A DNA stretch of 50,290 nucleotides from positions 1 to 50,290 of the forward strand of contig NZ_ALJL01000033.1 of NCBI RefSeq assembly GCF_000287675.1, in the 5' to 3' direction. The notes beneath the pieces were generated by a model, which was not told the DNA's origin, did no database searches, and saw only the letters and a program-made list of their open reading frames with translations. Positions within the stretch are counted from its first letter, which is position 1, and each line of letters begins with the position of its first letter. Shown piece by piece: positions 35,289 through 44,113 of the stretch. The position numbers and the translations under genes were made by a program. Source of the stretch: Lachnoanaerobaculum sp. ICM7 (GTDB lineage: Bacteria; Bacillota; Clostridia; Lachnospirales; Lachnospiraceae).

Positions 35289-35297
35289 CTGTAATCC

Positions 35298-35363
35298 TCA
35301 TTTCAAATCAAAAGCTTCCAAATTAAATACAGTTATAATTACTGAAACCCTACAATTGTTCAT
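35298..35363 (-). pseudogene. N-terminal remnant of a GT2 glycosyltransferase gene (21 codons)
   Basis: A short frame with a good ribosome site (GAGGTGAAT before ATG) encodes MNNCRVSVIITVFNLEAF then a few residues and a stop. VSVIITVFN is the canonical first beta strand of GT2 enzymes, so this looks like the surviving first codons of a deleted glycosyltransferase gene, joined to what may be its original terminator. The alternative is a leader peptide controlling the terminator just downstream; the GT2-like residues favour a remnant. Confidence 0.55.
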
Positions 35364-35441
35364 TATTCACCTCGATTACCACTTAAATGATACCCCTACT
35401 ATAAATAATTAAAATTTCTCATCCTGAAAAATTATGTGATT

Positions 35442-35492
35442 CTAAAAAAGGATTGTATGCCACTATCCTTTTAAAGCCAACATACAATCCTT
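35442..35492 (-). terminator. Terminator of the ATP synthase operon
   Basis: AAGGATTGTATG and CATACAATCCTT form a 12-bp stem, followed on the minus strand by TTTTTTAG. It starts five bases past the atpC stop. The 21-base loop is long for a terminator. Confidence 0.78.
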
Positions 35493-35497
35493 ATAAT

Positions 35498-35899
35498 TTA
35501 TTTAATCCCTGCTACATCCAGACGAACCAATGCTCTTCTGAGTGCAAGTTCCGCTCTGGCAACATCTATACCGTCTCTTTGAGAAAGTCTTTTTTGGGCT
35601 CTCTCCTTTGCCTCTTTGGCTCTGTTAACATCTATCTCATCACTGTACTCACATGAATCGGCAAGTATTGTAACCTCATCCTGTAAGATCTCCGCAAAGC
35701 CTGAGTGAAGAGCACAAGTCTTTACACTTCCGTCCTCACAATGTATAGATAATTTACCCGGTGCTATTACATTTACCATAGGGATATGCTTGGCATATAT
35801 ACCGACATTTCCCTGTGTTGTGGTAAACTCCACCATTGTAGCATCCCCTTCAAAAAAAATATGGTCGGGACACATTATCTTTAATGCAAACTTGTCCAT
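35498..35899 (-). CDS. atpC: ATP synthase F1 subunit epsilon
   Basis: 133 residues, normal length. The N-terminal beta sandwich (CPDHIFFEGDATMVEFTTTQGNVGIYAKHIP) is followed by LHSGFAEI and a C-terminal helical hairpin (RAKEAKERAQKRL, ARAELALRRALVRL). It links the rotor to F1 and can inhibit hydrolysis. Last gene of the operon, eight bases after atpD. Confidence 0.96.
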   Translation of the reverse strand: MDKFALKIMCPDHIFFEGDATMVEFTTTQGNVGIYAKHIPMVNVIAPGKLSIHCEDGSVKTCALHSGFAEILQDEVTILADSCEYSDEIDVNRAKEAKERAQKRLSQRDGIDVARAELALRRALVRLDVAGIK

Positions 35900-35907
35900 A
35901 CTACCTC

Positions 35908-37338
<1,431 letters not shown>

Positions 37339-38205
37339 TTATTCTATGGCGTTGGCTCCGGCCACAATCTCTGTAAGCTCTTGAGTGATAGCACCCTGAC
37401 GAGCCCTGTTATACTGTAATCCGAGCTTATCTATAAGTTCTTCCGCATTTGATGTTGCAGAATCCATAGCGGTCATTCTGGCACCGTTTTCTGAAGCAAC
37501 AGACTGCATCAGACCGCCATAAATAACAGAAGAAATGTATTTTGGAATTATAGCATCCAATACTTCATCTTCATTGGGAGAATAATTCATAAGGGCTCTT
37601 GGACCCTCACTTTCTGTAGTCTCAGGCTGTAATAAATCTTCCTTGCTGATAGGAAGCAATTTCAAAAGTACAGGATCATGTACCACCGTATTCTTGAAAT
37701 TGGTATATATCACATAAATCTCTGAGAGTTTTCCGCTTTCATAGTCGTCAAGCAACACCTTTGTAATATCTGCGGCATCCTTGTACAGCGGCTCTTCCAC
37801 AATCTCTGAAAAGTCTCCCTCTACTTCAAAGCCTTTATGTAAGAGTGTATCTCTACCTTTTTTACCCACTGCATATATAAGTGTTTCATTGCTTTTGAAT
37901 TCGCTTATTACCTGCCTGCTTACAGCATTGTTATAGCCTCCTGCAAGACCTCTGTTACCTGTAATAACCAATACTCCTGTCTTACCGCCGTCATTTTTCT
38001 TAAGATACTTATGAGATATATTCTCACTTTTCTCAAGCATTGATGCGATAGTTTGATACATTACGGTAAAGTAAGGCTTGGAAGCATCCGCTTTTGCCCT
38101 TGCTTTTTGAAGCTTAACCGTTGCTACAAGTTTCATGGCTTTGGTAATCTGAGCAGTGCTTTGTATCGCCGCACGCCTACGCTTTATTTCCTTCATTGAA
38201 GCCAT
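37339..38205 (-). CDS. atpG: ATP synthase F1 subunit gamma
   Basis: 288 residues. The central stalk: N-terminal helix MKEIKRRRAAIQSTAQITKAMKLVATVKLQKA, the Rossmann part VLVITGNRGLAGGYN, and the C-terminal helix ELIDKLGLQYNRARQGAITQE with the typical R-x-x-x-I-T-x-E ending. Twelve bases after atpA. Confidence 0.97.
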   Translation of the reverse strand: MASMKEIKRRRAAIQSTAQITKAMKLVATVKLQKARAKADASKPYFTVMYQTIASMLEKSENISHKYLKKNDGGKTGVLVITGNRGLAGGYNNAVSRQVISEFKSNETLIYAVGKKGRDTLLHKGFEVEGDFSEIVEEPLYKDAADITKVLLDDYESGKLSEIYVIYTNFKNTVVHDPVLLKLLPISKEDLLQPETTESEGPRALMNYSPNEDEVLDAIIPKYISSVIYGGLMQSVASENGARMTAMDSATSNAEELIDKLGLQYNRARQGAITQELTEIVAGANAIE

Positions 38206-38217
38206 AATACACCTGCA

Positions 38218-39717
38218 CTATGCTTTCTTACATTCATTGATAACATCTGTAAGTCTTTTTGCCAAATCGTCGGAAATTTCTTTCTTATCTCTAATCTCAG
38301 CAGCTATCTCAGGATGCTTGCTCTCTATAAATCTGAACAACTTATCCTGGAACTCAAGTACCTTCTCTGTAGGAACGTCAAGCAAAAGTTTCTTTGTAGC
38401 GGCAAAGATAATGATTATCTGATATTCAACCGCCATCGGCTTATAGTTTGGCTGCTTTAAGATTTCTCTGATTCTCTCACCCTGTGCCAACTGATTCTTT
38501 GTAGCTTCATCAAGCTCAGAACCGAACTGTGCAAATGATGCAAGCTCTCTGTACTGTGCAAGCTCAACTCTTATAGGTCCTGCAATCTTCTTCATAGCCT
38601 TGATTTGTGCGGAACCACCTACTCTTGATACTGAAAGTCCGGCATTGATAGCAGGTCTGAATCCCGCATTGAACATCTCTGTCTCAAGGTAAATCTGACC
38701 GTCTGTAATAGAAATAACATTTGTAGGAATATACGCTGAAACGTCTCCTGCCTGTGTCTCTATTATAGGCAATGCGGTAAGTGAACCGCCACCAAGGTCT
38801 TCCGACAATCTTGAAGCTCTCTCAAGAAGTCTTGAGTGAAGATAGAATACATCACCCGGATAAGCCTCACGTCCCGGTGGTCTCTTAAGAAGGAGTGAAA
38901 GTGTACGATATGCGGCAGCATGCTTTGTAAGATCATCGTATACTACGAGTACATCATCTCCTCTTTCCATCCATTCCTCACCTATAGCGCAACCTGAGTA
39001 AGGTGCGATATATTGAAGCGGTGCAAGATCACTTGCAGTAGAAACTACTACTGTAGTGTAGTCCATAGCACCGTAATCCTCAAAAGTCTTTACAATTGAT
39101 GCAACAGTAGAAGCCTTCTGTCCTATAGCAACATAGATACAGTGAACATTTTGTCCCTTTTGATTGATTATAGTATCTACAGCGATAGAAGTCTTTCCTG
39201 TCTGTCTGTCACCGATTATAAGCTCTCTTTGTCCTCTTCCTATAGGAATCATGGCATCAATAGCCTTTATTCCTGTTTGAAGCGGTGTATCTACCGATTT
39301 TCTTTCGATAACACCATGTGCAACTCTCTCTATTCTTCTAAAGGTATCTGAAGTTATAGGTCCCTTTCCGTCGATTGGCTGTCCAAGCGCGTTTACAACT
39401 CTACCTGTAAGTGCATCTCCTACAGGAACCTCTACAACTCTACCTGTGGTCTTTACTGTATCACCCTCGCTGATATTCTTCTTATCACCAAGTAAAACAG
39501 CGCCGACATTGTCCTCTTCCAAGTTAAGAACCATGCCGTAAACATCCCCCGGGAATTCCAGAAGCTCACCCTGCATAGCCTTTGCAAGACCATGTATTCT
39601 GGCAATACCGTCTGCTACCTGGATAACAGTACCCACATCTGATACCTCGAGTTTAGTTGAATACTTATTTATCTGCTCTTTTATAACTGAGCTGATTTCT
39701 TCAGGTCTTAGATTCAC
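38218..39717 (-). CDS. atpA: ATP synthase F1 subunit alpha
   Basis: 499 residues from a GTG start at 39717 (GAGGT upstream). Non-catalytic nucleotide-binding subunit: N-terminal [13 protein letters not shown], Walker A GDRQTGKT (169-176), and the arginine-finger region [15 protein letters not shown]. Normal length. 45 bases after atpH. Confidence 0.98.
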   Translation of the reverse strand: MNLRPEEISSVIKEQINKYSTKLEVSDVGTVIQVADGIARIHGLAKAMQGELLEFPGDVYGMVLNLEEDNVGAVLLGDKKNISEGDTVKTTGRVVEVPVGDALTGRVVNALGQPIDGKGPITSDTFRRIERVAHGVIERKSVDTPLQTGIKAIDAMIPIGRGQRELIIGDRQTGKTSIAVDTIINQKGQNVHCIYVAIGQKASTVASIVKTFEDYGAMDYTTVVVSTASDLAPLQYIAPYSGCAIGEEWMERGDDVLVVYDDLTKHAAAYRTLSLLLKRPPGREAYPGDVFYLHSRLLERASRLSEDLGGGSLTALPIIETQAGDVSAYIPTNVISITDGQIYLETEMFNAGFRPAINAGLSVSRVGGSAQIKAMKKIAGPIRVELAQYRELASFAQFGSELDEATKNQLAQGERIREILKQPNYKPMAVEYQIIIIFAATKKLLLDVPTEKVLEFQDKLFRFIESKHPEIAAEIRDKKEISDDLAKRLTDVINECKKA

Positions 39718-39762
39718 TAGACTCGTACCTCTTTTCTTTAAACTTTTTGCCGGTAATACGGC

Positions 39763-40296
39763 TTATGATAACATTTTTCTCATCTTATCAATTCTTGTTT
39801 TTACACTTGAATCCACAACTCTGTCACCGATTCTGATGACAATACCGCCTATGATACTCTCATCTACCACGTATTCCGCTTCGAGAGACTTATAATGTGA
39901 TGACTTCAAAAGCTCATCCACTATTCTCTCCTTCTTTGAATCATCAAGCGGCAGCGCAGTCGTAACAGTTGCCTTTCCGATAAGAAGAAGCTCCTTTACA
40001 CAATCTATAACATAATCAAGTATAGGTAAAAGTTCAGCCTGTCTCTTCTTTTCGATTATAGTCAATAAAAATCCCATTGAATCCACACTGATGTGATTCT
40101 CAAATATTCCCTTTATAAAGTCGATTTTTTCCTCATCATCCATCTTAGGTGAATCAAGAAGTTCTATAATCTCGACATTCTCAAGCAAAATATTTTTTAC
40201 GGATTTTATCTCCTCAAGTGCATCAATCAGATTGTTCTTTTCAGATACTACCGACACATAAGCATCTCCATATACTTTGGACACTAATTTTGCCAT
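39763..40296 (-). CDS. atpH: ATP synthase subunit delta
   Basis: 177 residues, the usual size for OSCP/delta. N-terminal helical domain (SKVYGDAYVSVVSE, IDFIKGIFENHIS) and C-terminal VDESIIGGIVIRIGDRVVDSSVKTRIDKMRK, a conserved signature. It holds F1 to the peripheral stalk. The start overlaps the atpF stop by 13 bases. Confidence 0.95.
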   Translation of the reverse strand: MAKLVSKVYGDAYVSVVSEKNNLIDALEEIKSVKNILLENVEIIELLDSPKMDDEEKIDFIKGIFENHISVDSMGFLLTIIEKKRQAELLPILDYVIDCVKELLLIGKATVTTALPLDDSKKERIVDELLKSSHYKSLEAEYVVDESIIGGIVIRIGDRVVDSSVKTRIDKMRKMLS

Positions 40297-40799
40297 GTAC
40301 CATCTCCGATTTCTTTTAAAGTCTCTTCAACAAGTCTATCCTGCACTTCAACATTCATTGCAGAATTGACTGCTTTGCTTGCAATAATCGAAGCAACATC
40401 CACTATATTTGATTTAACTTCTTCCATGGCTTTTTTCTTTGCCAACTCTATTTCGTTGTTAGCCCTGTCAGTAATTCTTCTAGCTTCCGCCTTTGCTTCT
40501 TCTATGATTTCGTTTTCTCTATCCTTTGCCCTTTTTCTGGCATCCTCTAAGATAGCGTCAGCCTGCTTTTGGAAAGAGGCCAATTTTTCTTCGTACTCCG
40601 CCTTAAGAGCATCAGCTTTTGCCTTTGCATCTTTTGCACTTTCCAGGTCTCCGGCAACTCGCTCTCTTCTTTTTTTGAGCATATCCTTAGCCGGATTAAA
40701 AAGCAAATAGGAAAGAATAAAGAACAAGAAAAGGACCGCCAAGCCGGTAATGGCTGAATCAGCCAAAAGCTGAGGGTCAAATCCTATCAGTCTTTCCAT
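40284..40799 (-). CDS. atpF: ATP synthase F0 subunit b
   Basis: 171 residues. One N-terminal membrane helix (AITGLAVLFLFFILSYLLF) and a long charged dimerisation helix (KRRERVAGDLESAKDAKAKADALKAEYEEKL and onward). Peripheral stalk. Twelve bases after atpE. Confidence 0.95.
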   Translation of the reverse strand: MERLIGFDPQLLADSAITGLAVLFLFFILSYLLFNPAKDMLKKRRERVAGDLESAKDAKAKADALKAEYEEKLASFQKQADAILEDARKRAKDRENEIIEEAKAEARRITDRANNEIELAKKKAMEEVKSNIVDVASIIASKAVNSAMNVEVQDRLVEETLKEIGDGTWQN

Positions 40800-40811
40800 A
40801 AAACCTCCAAA

Positions 40812-41093
<282 letters not shown>

Positions 41094-41095
41094 TC

Positions 41096-41116
41096 AAGTG
41101 AGGCACTTCCTCACTT
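41096..41116 (-). promoter_or_regulatory. Hairpin in the atpB-atpE leader
   Basis: AAGTGAGG and CCTCACTT pair as a perfect 8-bp stem with a 5-base loop. No T run follows, so it is not a terminator. It ends 27 bases before the atpE start and could stabilise or enhance translation of the mRNA for the c subunit, which is needed in many copies. Confidence 0.5.
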
Positions 41117-41148
41117 AAATCCATGAAAATATTTTACTATTCAATGAA

Positions 41149-41877
41149 CTATTCTAATTTGTCATTGATATAGACCATGCTGAGCATACAGAAAACATAT
41201 GTCTGTAGTGCTCCTGAAAATACATCTGTATACAGATGTAAGAATGACGGCACACCAATCTTTAAAAAGATCGGCATCATACCATACCAAAGCCCCATGA
41301 TCAAAACACCTGAAAGCACGTTTGCAAAAAGACGCAATGATATAGATATCGGGTTTGCTATCTCACCGATAACATTTATCGGAAAGAGCAACGGTATCGG
41401 CTCAAAGAGCGATGTAAAATGTTTTAACTTTCTGTTCTTTATACCCTGGAAATTTACTATTAAGAATGTAAAAAATCCAAGCATAAAAGTTACACCATAA
41501 TCCGCTGTCGGGTTTCTAAGTCCGAGCAAACCGCTGAAGTTAGAAACAAAAATAAAGATAAAGATTGTTCCTATATAGTTTAAGAATCTATCCTTGTTTG
41601 CACCAAGTATAGTATCGGTCATTCCCTCTAATGCTTCAATACCACATTCCAAAAAGTTTACAAATCCGCTCGGGACATTGTACGGATCAGCCGCCTTTAT
41701 TGCTCTGTTTGCAAAAATTGCAAATATTGTAATCAATAAGACAACAATCAATAAGGAAACTGTAGTCGTAGTCAAATAGAGTTCCTGTCCGAAAAGCTTA
41801 TACTTATACAGGCCATGGATCATGAAATCCAAATTTTTGCTTCCGGCTGCACTTTCAGCTAAAATACTTAAGCTCAT
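41149..41877 (-). CDS. atpB: ATP synthase F0 subunit a
   Basis: 242 residues with five to six membrane helices. The essential arginine is R182 in ISLRLFANVLSG, preceded by NVIGEIANP. It forms the ion path beside the c ring. The start overlaps the atpI stop by four bases, with AAAGGAGGAG upstream. Confidence 0.96.
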   Translation of the reverse strand: MSLSILAESAAGSKNLDFMIHGLYKYKLFGQELYLTTTTVSLLIVVLLITIFAIFANRAIKAADPYNVPSGFVNFLECGIEALEGMTDTILGANKDRFLNYIGTIFIFIFVSNFSGLLGLRNPTADYGVTFMLGFFTFLIVNFQGIKNRKLKHFTSLFEPIPLLFPINVIGEIANPISISLRLFANVLSGVLIMGLWYGMMPIFLKIGVPSFLHLYTDVFSGALQTYVFCMLSMVYINDKLE

Positions 41878-42287
41878 GTCTCCTCCTTTCTTCTTTTTTC
41901 AAATATTTTTTTAAACAATGGATACATATATGCACCCGATTTCAGTCCGAAAACAGATATGACAATCGCGAGTGCATTTATGTATCTACTGTTCCAAAAT
42001 ATTGCTACAACAATAAATAAAGCCGCCTTCCTAAGCAAAGAATGAATCATAATCTTTCTCTGTGCAAAAGAAGGGTTCCCCCCATACAGGCTGTCTTCTG
42101 TGGATATTCCCATATCAATGACCATGCCTATTACCAAAACACTACCTATAAGTATCCCAAGTTCAATCGGATAAACGGAATACTTCATAATTCCGGCAAA
42201 GGGAATTGCCGCCAGGCTCAAAATGATTTCATAAAGTAAAACTCCCATACCCATATAAAAGCATGTTCTTCTTGTTTCCTTATTCAT
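41874..42287 (-). CDS. atpI: ATP synthase subunit I-like membrane protein
   Basis: 137 residues if started at the ATG at 42287 (MNKETRRTCF), which overlaps the upstream gene by eight bases; a longer frame begins at 42329 and either start is possible. Four hydrophobic helices, with a basic C-terminus (KKIFEKRRKEE). Position directly before atpB and topology fit the AtpI/UncI family that helps assemble the c ring. Sequence identity is low, as is normal in this family. Confidence 0.75.
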   Translation of the reverse strand: MNKETRRTCFYMGMGVLLYEIILSLAAIPFAGIMKYSVYPIELGILIGSVLVIGMVIDMGISTEDSLYGGNPSFAQRKIMIHSLLRKAALFIVVAIFWNSRYINALAIVISVFGLKSGAYMYPLFKKIFEKRRKEET

Positions 42288-42570
42288 CCTTATTCTTAAA
42301 AATCCTACTTTCTCTCTTTGGCAAAACAAAAGTATTTTCTTGTTTTTGCAGGTTTTCTTCTTTCTTTTTGTCCATCTTTTTTATGGTATTCATGATCAGT
42401 CTAAACCCCGACATACATCCGCTTATCACTCCTATAAGCATAAATATCAGAGTAAACGGAAAGTGAAATCTTTCCTCCAATTTCATACCCAAAAAAGTAC
42501 ATAGTAAAATCGGTGTAACCATGGTAAAGCCGACCTGCGAAATCAGTGACAAATATTTTAAGGCTTCCAT
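42280..42570 (-). CDS. atpZ: AtpZ/AtpI-type small membrane protein
   Basis: 96 residues with two membrane helices: LISQVGFTMVTPILLCTFLGMKLEERF and FTLIFMLIGVISGCMSGFRLIMN, the AtpZ layout, then a charged tail. First gene of the ATP synthase operon, GGAGG ribosome site. AtpZ proteins have been linked to magnesium or calcium transport and ATP synthase assembly; the role here is inferred from position. Confidence 0.82.
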   Translation of the reverse strand: MEALKYLSLISQVGFTMVTPILLCTFLGMKLEERFHFPFTLIFMLIGVISGCMSGFRLIMNTIKKMDKKKEENLQKQENTFVLPKRESRIFKNKDE

Positions 42571-42650
42571 ATCTCATACCTCCTACTATACTCCAAACCC
42601 TCAAAAACTTTCAATATTGCATTTTATACTAAATTTTTTTCGGTTTTCTT

Positions 42651-42679
42651 ATTATACCTATATAATTCTTACTTGTCTA
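42651..42679 (-). promoter_or_regulatory. Promoter of the ATP synthase operon
   Basis: On the minus strand TAGACA (42674-42679) and a perfect TATAAT (42651-42656) are 17 bases apart, about 80 bases upstream of atpZ. Confidence 0.8.
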
Positions 42680-42778
42680 TATCCGTGTTGTTTTTATCAG
42701 TATCATTGTTAAATTAAAAACTTATTTTCAAAAAAATTATACAAAAATATTTTTGAGATGAAAGATGATAAAATGATG

Positions 42779-42807
42779 TTCTGTAAATCGTAAATATTTG
42801 TTATAAT
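42779..42807 (+). promoter_or_regulatory. Promoter candidate for the repeat-protein genes
   Basis: TTCTGT (42779-42784) and a perfect TATAAT (42802-42807) with a 17-base spacer, about 105 bases upstream of the ATG at 42914. The -35 is poor. Confidence 0.5.
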
Positions 42808-42913
42808 ATAGGAACTATTTTATTGTTGACTAAGATGCTATAATAACTTGATATAGGGAATCGTGAGATTAAAATCAGTTTTATTCCCGGATAATCTAAT
42901 AAAAGGAGGACAT

Positions 42914-44104
42914 ATGAAACATACTATCAGAAAAATGTTGGTTACAGGTATGATAAGCGGCTTGCTTTCACTTTCTGCCGTTTCTGCGGTATATGCTGCA
43001 AACGGTTGGAAAGAGTCAAACGGTACTTGGACCTATCTCGATGACAACGGACAATTGCACAAAAGTTGGCTCCCGTCTTCAAACGGGTATTATTATATGG
43101 ATTTGTCTACAGGCGTTATGGTGACCGGATGGAAGAAAATCGATTCCAAATGGTACTACTTTAAGTCTAACGGAATAATGGCTACAGGCTGGTTCAAAGT
43201 TGATAATGACTGGTATTACACGCTCAGCAGCGGAAACCTTGTACAAAACAGCTGGTTAAAGAGCGATTCAAACTACTTCTACCTTAAGGGCACAGGTGTC
43301 ATGGCCACAGGTTGGAGACAGATGGACGGTGCGTGGTATTATTTCAAGCCTGACGGAAGAGCCGCTTTCGGTTGGACAAAAGTTGGCGATAAGACCTATT
43401 ATTTCTCCAGTTCCGCAAAGATGTATACATCATGGAATCAAATCGACGGCGTTTACTACTATTTCAATGCTGACGGTTCTATGAAAACAGGTTGGATAAA
43501 TGACGGTACTCATAAGTTCTATATGGAAGAAGCTGAAGGCGAAAATCACGGTAAAATGACATTCGGTCTTAAGAAAATTTCCGGTGCATCTTACTATTTC
43601 AATGAAAAAGGTCATATGATCACCGGTTGGTTGCAATCAAACGGCAAGTATTATTACTTTGATGCCGACGGAAAGATGGTAACCGGTAAATCTATAAATA
43701 TAGAAGGAAAAGAATACACATTTGATGCAAATGGTGTATGTACAAATCTTAGTGGCACTCCTAGCAGTGTCACTAATGCTATATCCGAAACAAAGAAATC
43801 AGACGGTAAAAACAGTACGGCAGCACCTACTGCAGCCGCTAATGAGGCACCTACAGTTGCACCCGGAGCAAAAACCGAATCTTCAAGTTCTTCTTCCTCT
43901 TCAGCTTCCCAGGCTTCTGCCGAAGCTAAACCCGGAAGCAAAGAAACAACAGCTCCCGCTTCACCGCTTGATGAGGCAAAAGCGAAAAATAATAAAGAAG
44001 AAGCGAAAAGTCCGGCTGATGAGAGCAAAAAGAATGCACAAAGTTCTTCTTCAAGCAAGGATGAAGTAGGTTTAAAACCCGGTGAAACATCCGGACCGAA
44101 ATAG
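42914..44104 (+). CDS. Secreted choline-binding-like repeat protein without catalytic domain
   Basis: 396 residues from the ATG at 42914, which follows AAAAGGAGG; an earlier ATG at 42863 has no ribosome site and would spoil the signal peptide. Signal peptide about residues 1-29 (basic start, hydrophobic core, VYAANG cleavage region). Residues 30-265 are about twelve 20-residue cell-wall-binding repeats of the W-x(n)-YY-x-G-x-M-x-TGW type. The last 125 residues are low-complexity Ser/Ala/Lys/Glu/Pro, with no LPXTG or membrane anchor. No enzyme domain is visible. It probably binds a surface glycan or teichoic-acid-like decoration, and may be a structural or adhesin partner for the lysozyme encoded nine bases downstream. 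Confidence 0.85.
   Translation: MKHTIRKMLVTGMISGLLSLSAVSAVYAANGWKESNGTWTYLDDNGQLHKSWLPSSNGYYYMDLSTGVMVTGWKKIDSKWYYFKSNGIMATGWFKVDNDWYYTLSSGNLVQNSWLKSDSNYFYLKGTGVMATGWRQMDGAWYYFKPDGRAAFGWTKVGDKTYYFSSSAKMYTSWNQIDGVYYYFNADGSMKTGWINDGTHKFYMEEAEGENHGKMTFGLKKISGASYYFNEKGHMITGWLQSNGKYYYFDADGKMVTGKSINIEGKEYTFDANGVCTNLSGTPSSVTNAISETKKSDGKNSTAAPTAAANEAPTVAPGAKTESSSSSSSSASQASAEAKPGSKETTAPASPLDEAKAKNNKEEAKSPADESKKNAQSSSSSKDEVGLKPGETSGPK
43001..43709 (+). repeat. Cell-wall-binding repeat array 1 (about 12 modules)
   Basis: Coding repeats of about 60 bases in the repeat protein. Each codes for a Trp-led strand, a YY pair and a Gly-x-Met turn. Modules are diverged, and the ninth carries a short insert (EEAEGENHG). 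Confidence 0.8.
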
Positions 44105-44113
44105 AGGTACAAA

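Larger units (their letters stand above)
35148..35497. other. Intergenic region between the ATP synthase and glycan operons
   Basis: 350 bases holding, in minus-strand order: the atp operon terminator, a truncated GT2 start with its ribosome site, a second terminator, and the hddA promoter. It looks like a deletion scar at the edge of the glycan locus. The stretch 35364-35441 shows nothing else clear. Confidence 0.6.
42571..42913. other. Divergent promoter region
   Basis: 343 bases between the atp operon (minus) and the two repeat-protein genes (plus). It contains one strong minus-strand promoter, one or two plus-strand promoter candidates and no gene. A second TATAAT on the plus strand at 42839-42844 lacks a well-placed -35. 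Confidence 0.6.

Noticed and set aside
42863-42913. Earlier ATG for the first repeat protein
   Set aside because: It has no ribosome site and would place 17 extra residues before a clear signal peptide; AAAAGGAGG precedes the ATG at 42914.
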